Below, piece after piece: positions 22,058-27,540 of a DNA stretch of 27,540 nucleotides. Location: contig CAKUDW010000005.1 in the NCBI GenBank assembly GCA_934645275.1, positions 1 to 27,540 of the forward strand, written 5' to 3'. Origin of the DNA: an uncultured Clostridia bacterium. Lineage in GTDB: Bacteria > Bacillota_A > Clostridia > Christensenellales > Aristaeellaceae. The translations under genes and the position numbers were made by a program. The notes under the pieces were generated by a model. It was not told the DNA's origin. It made no database searches and saw nothing but the letters and a program-made list of their open reading frames with translations. Each line of letters starts with the position of its first letter. Within the stretch, counting starts at the first letter, position 1.

Positions 22058-23396
22058 ACGAACCGCATTGTTTTCTGATGCGCCGGTGCACAAAGCTGTA
22101 CTGACGCTTGCCATTCCCACAGTTATCAGTCAACTCATCACCGTAGTCTACAACATGGCGGATACGTTCTTCATTGGAAAGCTGAACGATCCGCTGCAGG
22201 TAGCGGCGGCGACCATCGCCATGCCGTGTTTTATGCTGCTGACGGGCTTTGCCAATCTCTTTGGCTTGGGCGGCTCCAGTCTGATTTCTCGCTGCCTTGG
22301 CACAGGCAATCAGGAAAAAGCGCGGCATTGCGCATCCTTTTGTATCTGGACAGGCGCGGCAGTCGCCTTGCTTTACGGAATTGCCATCATTCTGCTGGAA
22401 CCGCTGCTGTTCCCGATTTTAGGAGCCAGCGCGGACACATGGGAGTATTGCCGTCAGTACGCCTTTTGGACGATTGGCGTCGGCGCGGTTCCAACGGTGA
22501 TGAATGCGGAGCTGGCGCACCTCATTCGTGCTGAAGGATATTCAAAGTCAGCCGGATTCGGCGTAGCGTTCGGCGGAATTTTGAATATCGTGCTTGATCC
22601 GATCTTTATTTTCGTATTCCGGCTGAACATTCAAGGAGCGGCAATTGCTACAATGCTTTCCAATTTGGTCGCGATGGGGTACTTTCTCAGCTTTCTCCAT
22701 CACATTCGCGAAAATACTGTTATCACACCGAATCCCAGGGTATTTTCTGTCGGGCAGCATATTCCCGTCGAGGTTCTGAGCGTCGGCCTGCCAGGCTTTG
22801 TGATGACTATGATGTCCACGATCTCCAACGCTGCGCTCAACCACATGGTCGCTGGGTATTCCGATACTGCCATCGCGGGCATGGGCATTGCCAAGAAAAT
22901 CGACCTGCTGGCTTACGCCATCGCGCAGGGCATGACACAGGGAACGCTACCGCTGATCGGCTATAACTATACCTCCGGCAACCACAAGCGGATGAGGGCG
23001 GCAATTAAAACGGCATTTGCGTACAGCTTTTTTATAGCCTGTATCGGCGCAGTTCTGCTCTGGACGCTGGCAACGCCGATTTCCCGGTGCTTTATCGCGG
23101 ATGTGGAGACGGTCAGCTACGGACAGCGCTTTTTGAAAATCATTTGTCTCGCCTGTCCGACTACGGCGGTTAACTTTATGGTCATCACGGTTTTTCAGGC
23201 AATCGGCAAGAAAATTCAGCCGCTTTGTCTGTCGCTGCTGCGCAAGGGCAGCCTGGACGTCGCGTTCATGCTCATTCTGAACGGGATCGCCGGGGTAAAG
23301 GGCATTGCGTGGGCAACGCCCTTTGCCGATTGGATTGCGTTTGTGATTTCAGTGACATTGATCGTGCCGCAGCTGCGGCAGCTAGAGAGTGAGTAA
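22047..23396 (+). CDS. MATE-family efflux transporter (MepA-like)
   Basis: A 449-residue protein with about twelve membrane helices. The N-terminal block AVLTLAIPTVISQLITVVYN with MADTFFIGKLND and the middle segment AELAHLIRAEGYSKSAGFGV are typical of MepA-type pumps; the second half repeats the pattern. It would expel cationic drugs, dyes or bile-like compounds in exchange for sodium or protons. The ATG at 22047 lies inside the end of the tetR gene and is served by GGGAGGTGG (22032-22040). The pump differs clearly from the other MATE in this window, which is not paired with a regulator. No convincing terminator follows; the next promoter is at about 23480. Confidence 0.93.
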   Translation: MNAERTALFSDAPVHKAVLTLAIPTVISQLITVVYNMADTFFIGKLNDPLQVAAATIAMPCFMLLTGFANLFGLGGSSLISRCLGTGNQEKARHCASFCIWTGAAVALLYGIAIILLEPLLFPILGASADTWEYCRQYAFWTIGVGAVPTVMNAELAHLIRAEGYSKSAGFGVAFGGILNIVLDPIFIFVFRLNIQGAAIATMLSNLVAMGYFLSFLHHIRENTVITPNPRVFSVGQHIPVEVLSVGLPGFVMTMMSTISNAALNHMVAGYSDTAIAGMGIAKKIDLLAYAIAQGMTQGTLPLIGYNYTSGNHKRMRAAIKTAFAYSFFIACIGAVLLWTLATPISRCFIADVETVSYGQRFLKIICLACPTTAVNFMVITVFQAIGKKIQPLCLSLLRKGSLDVAFMLILNGIAGVKGIAWATPFADWIAFVISVTLIVPQLRQLESE

Positions 23397-23479
23397 ATCA
23401 CGAAATACCCCCCAATACCGTCAAGGCATTCTGGTATGACGGGAATTCGCGCGTTGAATTGCCATTCGAAGGCGCAGTG

Positions 23480-23488
23480 TGCTATAAT
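23480..23488 (+). promoter_or_regulatory. Extended -10 promoter of the two-component operon
   Basis: TGCTATAAT (TGn plus perfect TATAAT) lies about 28 bases before the GGAG site. No -35 at normal distance is seen (TTGAAT at 23454-23459 is 23 bases away), which fits an extended -10 promoter. Confidence 0.55.
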
Positions 23489-23522
23489 TTTACTGAATTA
23501 CGCGTGCGTGGGGGCGGAGCAA

Positions 23523-24209
23523 ATGAAGAGGATACTGCTGCTGGAGGACGATGTGGCGCTGGGGCAGGGCATACAGCTGGCGCTGCAGATTTCGGATGTG
23601 TCGATTGCACTGTGCCCAAACCTGCTTCAGGCGCGGCAGCGGCTGCGCGAGATGGCGTTTGATTTGCTGATTCTGGACGTCAATCTGCCGGATGGAAGCG
23701 GACTCGAACTGCTGCGCGAACAGAAGGCGCTGCATCCGGAAACTCCGGTCATACTGCTGACCGCCAATGATTTGGAGCTGGACGAGGTCGCTGGGCTGGA
23801 ATCCGGCGCAGATGATTACATCACCAAGCCATTTTCCCTTGCCGTGCTGCGGGCGCGGGTGAATGCGCAGCTTCGTCGAAGCGGTGCGGCGACAGACGCG
23901 GCGCTGGCGCTGGGCCCCTTCGCCTTCGATTTTGAGCGCATGGTCTACCGCAAAAATGGCGCGGCCATCGAGCTGAGCCGCGCAGAACAGCGGCTGCTGC
24001 GCGCGTTGGTGGAAAACCGCGGGCATGCCGTGAGCCGCGCCGCGCTGGTGGATCGCGTGTGGACGGACGGCGGCGAGTATGTGGATGAAAATGCGCTGAC
24101 GGTTACAGTCAGGCGACTGCGCGCCAAGCTGGAGGACGATCCGGCGTCGCCGCGCTGCCTGAAGACTGTGTATGGCATCGGCTATATGTGGGCGGTGGAC
24201 GCATGCTGA
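23523..24209 (+). CDS. OmpR/PhoB-type response regulator
   Basis: This 228-residue regulator has a receiver domain (1-118) with acidic pocket Asp9-Asp10, phosphoacceptor Asp52 (LLILDVNLPDGSG), Thr80 and Lys102 (YITKPF). A winged-helix domain (about 125-228) follows, containing LSRAEQRLLRALVENRGHAVSR and VTVRRLRAKLEDD with KTVYGIGYMW. It would be phosphorylated by the kinase encoded next and bind DNA, most likely at the ABC transporter promoter downstream. The start at 23523 gives the canonical MKRILLLEDD terminus; GGAG is only three bases away, with further purines upstream. It overlaps the kinase start by seven bases. Confidence 0.94.
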   Translation: MKRILLLEDDVALGQGIQLALQISDVSIALCPNLLQARQRLREMAFDLLILDVNLPDGSGLELLREQKALHPETPVILLTANDLELDEVAGLESGADDYITKPFSLAVLRARVNAQLRRSGAATDAALALGPFAFDFERMVYRKNGAAIELSRAEQRLLRALVENRGHAVSRAALVDRVWTDGGEYVDENALTVTVRRLRAKLEDDPASPRCLKTVYGIGYMWAVDAC

Positions 24210-25123
24210 CCGCCGCGCTGGTATTGCTATTTGCTCTGGCCGCAGCGTTCGCCCTGTGGCAGCGCGCGCAGACGGCGCGAACGCTGCGCCGCCTGGACGA
24301 GATGCTGTCGCAGGCAATGGATGGCGCGTTTGCCGCATCGCGCTTTGATGAAACGCAGCTCTCCGCCGTGGAGGCGCGCTTTGCGCGCTATCTGGCCTCG
24401 TCCGCCATATCCGCGCGGCGGGTACAGGTGGAAAGGGAAGCGGTAAAGACGCTCATCGGCGACATTGCGCACCAGACCCGAACGCCGCTCGCCAATATTC
24501 GGCTCTACGCGCAGCTGCTGACAGAGCAGCCGCTCAATGAGCAGGGACGTGTTTGCGCCACGGCGCTGGACGTGCAGGCGGAAAAGCTGCAGGGGCTGCT
24601 GGAAGCGCTGGTCAAGACTTCGCGGTTGGAGACCGGCGTTTTGGCGCTGTATCCGACGGTGGCTGCGATCGCGCCGGTCATCGACCGTGCGGCGGCGCAA
24701 TATCGGCCGAAGGCTGCGGAAAAGGGCGTTGCGCTGACGGTGGAATTGCCGCAGGCGAATATGACCGCCGTTTTCGACGCGAAATGGACGGAAGAGGCCC
24801 TTTGCAACCTGCTGGACAACGCCGTGAAATACACGCCGACCGGCGGCAGCGTCACCGTTCGTGTGTGCGCCTATGAGATGTTCTGCCGCGTCGATATTGC
24901 CGATACCGGCTGCGGCGTCGCCGAGGATGAGCAGGCGCGCATCTTCGAGCGCTTCTATCGCAGCCCGTCGGCGGCGCAGGTGCAGGGCGTGGGTATCGGA
25001 CTGTATCTGACGCGGCAAATCCTCGCCCGCGAGGGCGGCTATATCAAGGTCGCCAGTGAGCAGGGCCAGGGCAGTACCTTTTCCGCTTTTTTGCCGAGAG
25101 AAGCACCGGATGCGCGAAAGTGA
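24203..25123 (+). CDS. Sensor histidine kinase, short with a single N-terminal membrane segment
   Basis: This 306-residue kinase has one hydrophobic segment (about 1-20) and no visible extracellular sensor domain. A dimerisation/phosphoacceptor domain has His90 in DIAHQTRTPL. The ATPase domain has an N-box (NLLDNAVKYTP), G1 (DTGCGV), F-box (FERFYR) and G2 (GVGIGLYLTRQIL), all intact. Lack of a sensor loop recalls intramembrane-sensing kinases that read the activity of a partner ABC transporter (BceS-like). Those usually have two helices, so the match is only partial. The ATG at 24203 overlaps the regulator's stop; a GTG at 24188 is a less likely start. Confidence 0.92.
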   Translation: MLTAALVLLFALAAAFALWQRAQTARTLRRLDEMLSQAMDGAFAASRFDETQLSAVEARFARYLASSAISARRVQVEREAVKTLIGDIAHQTRTPLANIRLYAQLLTEQPLNEQGRVCATALDVQAEKLQGLLEALVKTSRLETGVLALYPTVAAIAPVIDRAAAQYRPKAAEKGVALTVELPQANMTAVFDAKWTEEALCNLLDNAVKYTPTGGSVTVRVCAYEMFCRVDIADTGCGVAEDEQARIFERFYRSPSAAQVQGVGIGLYLTRQILAREGGYIKVASEQGQGSTFSAFLPREAPDARK

Positions 25124-25173
25124 CGAAAGCGTTATATTCCGGAAAGCGTCCGGACATAAGGCGCTGCTATTAT

Positions 25174-25483
25174 GAATGCTGCGGATAGTTACTTCTGCAG
25201 CATTCAGACCATCAAAAGTCCCGGGAGAGTTCGAGAGAGCTTCCAATCGTGCCCAGCGGCGTGTACGGTGGGCACGGAGCGATTTTTGCGGCGGGGAATC
25301 TCATTTTCCAGAGCAAAAATCGTTTCATTGCAGTTTTTGCGCCCGGAAATCTGAAAAGATTTCAGCAAAAACTGGTGAGGGTGGCAGTGGCGGGGGAGCG
25401 TGCTTCCCTGTCCACAGGCTTGTCAAAAACCTTTTTTGACAAGCTGAATGCTGCGGATAGTTTTTTCCGCAGCATTGCTTTTT
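25174..25483 (+). other. Multi-hairpin structured element before the ABC transporter genes
   Basis: The 377-bp gap 25124-25500 holds no credible gene but six consecutive hairpins. H1 is GAATGCTGC/GCAGCATTC (25174-25205). H2 is GTGCCCA/TGGGCAC (25249-25275). H3 is CGATTTTTGC/GCAAAAATCG (25280-25322). H4 is CAGTTTTTGC/GCAAAAACTG (25331-25374), with an inner GAAATCT/AGATTTC stem capped by GAAA. H5 is CTTGTCAAAAA/TTTTTTGACAAG (25419-25443). H6 is a terminator. H3 and H4 arms share GCAAAAA/TTTTTGC and can pair crosswise, so alternative folds exist. H1 and H6 share AATGCTGCGGATAGTT, giving the element similar ends. It could be a regulatory leader or a MITE-like intergenic repeat. TGCTATTAT (25165-25173) is a possible extended -10 at its left edge. 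Confidence 0.7.
25447..25483 (+). terminator. Intrinsic terminator (H6) just before the ABC ATPase ribosome-binding site
   Basis: AATGCTGCGGA (25447-25457) pairs with TCCGCAGCATT (25466-25476) around eight bases; TTTTT follows at 25479-25483. It ends five bases before GGAGG (25488-25492) of the ATPase gene, so transcripts from upstream must read through it to express the transporter. This is the position of an attenuator. Confidence 0.8.
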
Positions 25484-25500
25484 ATCCGGAGGTATTTTAT

Positions 25501-26172
25501 ATGACTGCGATTCTCGAAACACAGGGACTGAAGAAAATCTATGGAAGCGGCGAAACGGCGGTTCGTGCGCTGGACGGCGTAGATCTGCGCGTGGACAGCG
25601 GCGAATTCGTCGCCATTGTGGGCACATCCGGCTCCGGCAAATCCACGCTGCTGCACATGCTGGGTGGCCTAGACCGGCCGACCGAAGGCAAGGTGTTGGT
25701 GGACGGCCAGGATATCTTTGCGCTGGACGACGAAGCGCTCACCATTTTCAGGCGCAGGCGCATCGGCTTCGTGTTCCAGAGCTACAACCTTGCGCCCATG
25801 CTCAATGCCTATGAGAATATCGCGTTGCCCGTGCAGCTGGACGGCGGCAGGGTGGACGAGAAATATGTCCGGGAGGTCATTGAGGCGTTGGGGCTTGCCA
25901 AGCGGCTGAACAACCTGCCCAACCAGCTTTCCGGCGGCCAGCAGCAGCGCGTGGCCATTGCCCGTGCCCTCGCCGCCAAGCCGGCGATCATACTGGCGGA
26001 CGAGCCAACCGGCAACCTGGACTCGAAAACCAGCCAGGATGTGTTGGGGCTGATGAAGGTGACGGGGCAGCGCTTTTCGCAGACTATGGTGATGATTACC
26101 CACAACGAGGAAATCGCCCAGATGGCCGACCGCATTATTCGCATTGAGGACGGCCGCATTGCGGTGCGTTGA
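25501..26172 (+). CDS. ABC transporter ATP-binding protein (MacB/BceA/LolD type)
   Basis: A 223-residue ATPase with Walker [10 protein letters not shown] (about 43-51), Q-loop FVFQSYNL, signature LSGGQQQR, Walker [15 protein letters not shown] and switch His in MITHNEE. The DEPTGNLDS wording is typical of the FtsE/LolD/MacB class that works with FtsX-fold permeases. These mechanotransmission-type systems expel or extract peptides, antibiotics or lipoproteins. GGAGG (25488-25492) is eight bases before the ATG. The permease gene follows 14 bases after the stop, and the two-component pair lies upstream beyond the structured element, as in Bce-like modules. Confidence 0.95.
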   Translation: MTAILETQGLKKIYGSGETAVRALDGVDLRVDSGEFVAIVGTSGSGKSTLLHMLGGLDRPTEGKVLVDGQDIFALDDEALTIFRRRRIGFVFQSYNLAPMLNAYENIALPVQLDGGRVDEKYVREVIEALGLAKRLNNLPNQLSGGQQQRVAIARALAAKPAIILADEPTGNLDSKTSQDVLGLMKVTGQRFSQTMVMITHNEEIAQMADRIIRIEDGRIAVR

Positions 26173-26186
26173 GGGGGCGGGGCGAA

Positions 26187-27540
26187 ATGAAAGTCAATAA
26201 TCGCAAATATGTGGTTCAACTGGGGTTACGCAGCCTTCGCGTCAACCGCACGCGCAATCTGGTGGCGGTGCTGGCCATCGCGCTGACGGCCATGCTGTTT
26301 ACATCGCTGTTCACCATTGCTTTTTCAATCAACGACGGCATACAGCAATCCGGCTTTCGACAGGCGGGCAGCTGGGCGCACGGCGGCTTTAAGTATCTGA
26401 CTGAAGCGCAGTTTGACGAGCTCAGCCGGGACGCGCGCATTTCACAGTACGGCCTGCGGCGCTATCTGGGCATGCCGGTGGACGCGCCGTTTAACAAGCG
26501 GCATGTAGAGGTGAGCTATGCGGACGCGAACCAGGCGCACTGGATGTTCTGCGATCCCGTGGAGGGACGGCTGCCCGAGGCGGGCACGAACGAGGCCGCC
26601 ACAGATACCCGCGTGCTGGAACTGTTGGGAATTGAACCTCGAATTGGTGCGGAGTTTAGCCTGAGTTTCCAGGTAGATGGGCACGCAACCACGCAGCGCT
26701 TTACGCTTTGCGGCTGGTGGTACGGCGACGAGGCTTCGGGCGCGAGCCACATACTTGTTCCCGAAAGCCGGGTCGATGCAGTTTTGCGGGAAACGGGCGT
26801 CACCCCGCCGGGCAACGACGGCATGACCGGCGCATGGAGCATGGATGTGATGCTCAACAGCGGCGCGCGGCGCATTCAGTCGGAGTTGGACGCCATATTG
26901 CGCGATCACGGCTATCAGAGCGAGAGCCGCGCGCAGGACGGTTTCGTGGCGGCGGGCGTCAACTGGGCGTACACCGGCGCACAGTTTTCCGAAAAGCTGG
27001 ATGCGCGCACGGTAATACTGCTCCTGGTCATGCTGGCAATGATCCTGCTGACGGGTTATCTGATTATCTACAACGTGTTTCAGGTTTCCGTGGCGGGCGA
27101 TATTCGGCTCTACGGCATGCTCAAGACCATCGGCACTACGCCGCGCCAGCTGCGGCGCATCGTCCGCGTACAGGCGACGGCGCTCGCGTTCATGGGCATC
27201 CCGGCAGGATTACTGCTGGGATGGGTGCTGGGCGGCGTGCTGACGCCGGCCGTTGCGGCGCGGCTAAACGGCGTGAGTGCAGGCGCGTCGGCAAACCCGC
27301 TGCTCTTCGCAGGTAGCGCCGCCTTTGCATTGGCGACGGTACTCATTTCCTGCCGCCGTCCCGGACGCATGGCGGCGCGCGTCTCACCGATTGAGGCGCT
27401 GCGCTACACCGAGCGCGTAGCTGGTTCTGGGGAAAAGCGCGCGCGGCGCAGAGCGCGAGGGGCGTCGCTGCTGTCCATGGCATGGGGAAATCTCGGACGC
27501 AATCGGGGTAAGACACTGGTTACGGTGTTGTCGCTGTCGC
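26187..27540 (+). CDS. FtsX/MacB-type ABC transporter permease, C-terminally cut by the window edge
   Basis: The frame stays open for 451 codons to the last base. It begins [18 protein letters not shown], with a first membrane helix ([19 protein letters not shown]). An extracytoplasmic region of about 220 residues follows, then an FtsX core of three helices (about 275-295, 325-350, 370-390) with the coupling segment [19 protein letters not shown]. After a linker with PIEALRY, a second unit starts at [20 protein letters not shown], so the full protein is probably about 800 residues or more, with two FtsX repeats. The GGGGCGGGGCG stretch is the likely ribosome-binding site. It pairs with the ATPase encoded immediately upstream. 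Confidence 0.92.
   Translation, partial: MKVNNRKYVVQLGLRSLRVNRTRNLVAVLAIALTAMLFTSLFTIAFSINDGIQQSGFRQAGSWAHGGFKYLTEAQFDELSRDARISQYGLRRYLGMPVDAPFNKRHVEVSYADANQAHWMFCDPVEGRLPEAGTNEAATDTRVLELLGIEPRIGAEFSLSFQVDGHATTQRFTLCGWWYGDEASGASHILVPESRVDAVLRETGVTPPGNDGMTGAWSMDVMLNSGARRIQSELDAILRDHGYQSESRAQDGFVAAGVNWAYTGAQFSEKLDARTVILLLVMLAMILLTGYLIIYNVFQVSVAGDIRLYGMLKTIGTTPRQLRRIVRVQATALAFMGIPAGLLLGWVLGGVLTPAVAARLNGVSAGASANPLLFAGSAAFALATVLISCRRPGRMAARVSPIEALRYTERVAGSGEKRARRRARGASLLSMAWGNLGRNRGKTLVTVLSLS

Noticed and set aside
23418..23442. Hairpin CCGTCA/TGACGG after the second MATE gene as terminator
   Set aside because: The stem is only six pairs with a 13-base loop and no T-tract. An alternative ATACC/GGTAT pairing is equally weak.
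25172..25439. Small open frames in the gap before the ABC ATPase
   Set aside because: Two overlapping frames cover the hairpin region, neither has a ribosome-binding site, and their composition follows the palindromes. The sequence is better explained as structured non-coding DNA.

Overview
The window looks like a chromosomal segment of an anaerobic, moderately GC-rich member of the Clostridia (Firmicutes). The reasons are strong Shine-Dalgarno sites (GGAGG or similar) before most genes, sigma-A type promoters, and an anaerobe's gene set: a flavodiiron protein fused to flavin reductase and rubredoxin, an aldo/keto reductase with two [4Fe-4S] motifs, and a TrkA/TrkH potassium system. No rRNA, tRNA, CRISPR array, transposase or prophage gene was recognised. 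The species cannot be named from the sequence alone.

Layout. Positions 1-103 (minus) are the start of a probable P-loop kinase that leaves the window. From 330 (plus) come an IMP dehydrogenase and an HD-domain protein, closed by a clear terminator. A PAP2-type membrane phosphatase (minus) and an FGGY pentulose kinase plus phosphohexomutase pair (plus) are transcribed divergently from about 3.25-3.34 kb. TrkA and TrkH (6.4-9.3 kb) and the flavodiiron fusion (9.4-11.25 kb) follow. Next is a small, more AT-rich block: a DUF4352-like secreted protein and a zinc-ribbon/TM2 membrane protein (minus), divergent from an XRE regulator (plus). A sulfur-transfer pair then runs leftward, mnmA followed by an overlapping cysteine desulfurase (15.2-13.0 kb). 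It is preceded by a long inverted repeat. Also leftward is MATE, ferredoxin-like aldo/keto reductase, Bax-inhibitor-like protein and, after an intervening terminator hairpin, a SnoaL-like protein (19.35-15.5 kb).

The right part holds a PfkB sugar kinase followed by a 110-bp tandem palindromic repeat, a low-molecular-weight tyrosine phosphatase (minus), a TetR regulator overlapping a second MATE efflux pump, and a two-component system (OmpR-type regulator plus short histidine kinase). The two-component genes are followed by an ABC ATPase and an FtsX/MacB-type permease that runs off the right edge. The last four genes have the layout of a stress-sensing efflux module.

The coding content is mostly familiar. 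The least explained sequence is intergenic. (i) About 310 bp of successive hairpins with competing pairings, framed by two similar hairpins and ending in an intrinsic terminator just before the ABC ATPase ribosome-binding site. (ii) The tandem palindromic repeat after the PfkB gene. (iii) A 42-bp inverted repeat at the mnmA promoter. (iv) Two symmetric operators in the TetR promoter. (v) A GTTGTTA element shared by the divergent XRE and TM2 promoters. I see no strong evidence for a wholly new multi-gene system. The structured element at 25174-25483 is the best candidate for something undescribed.
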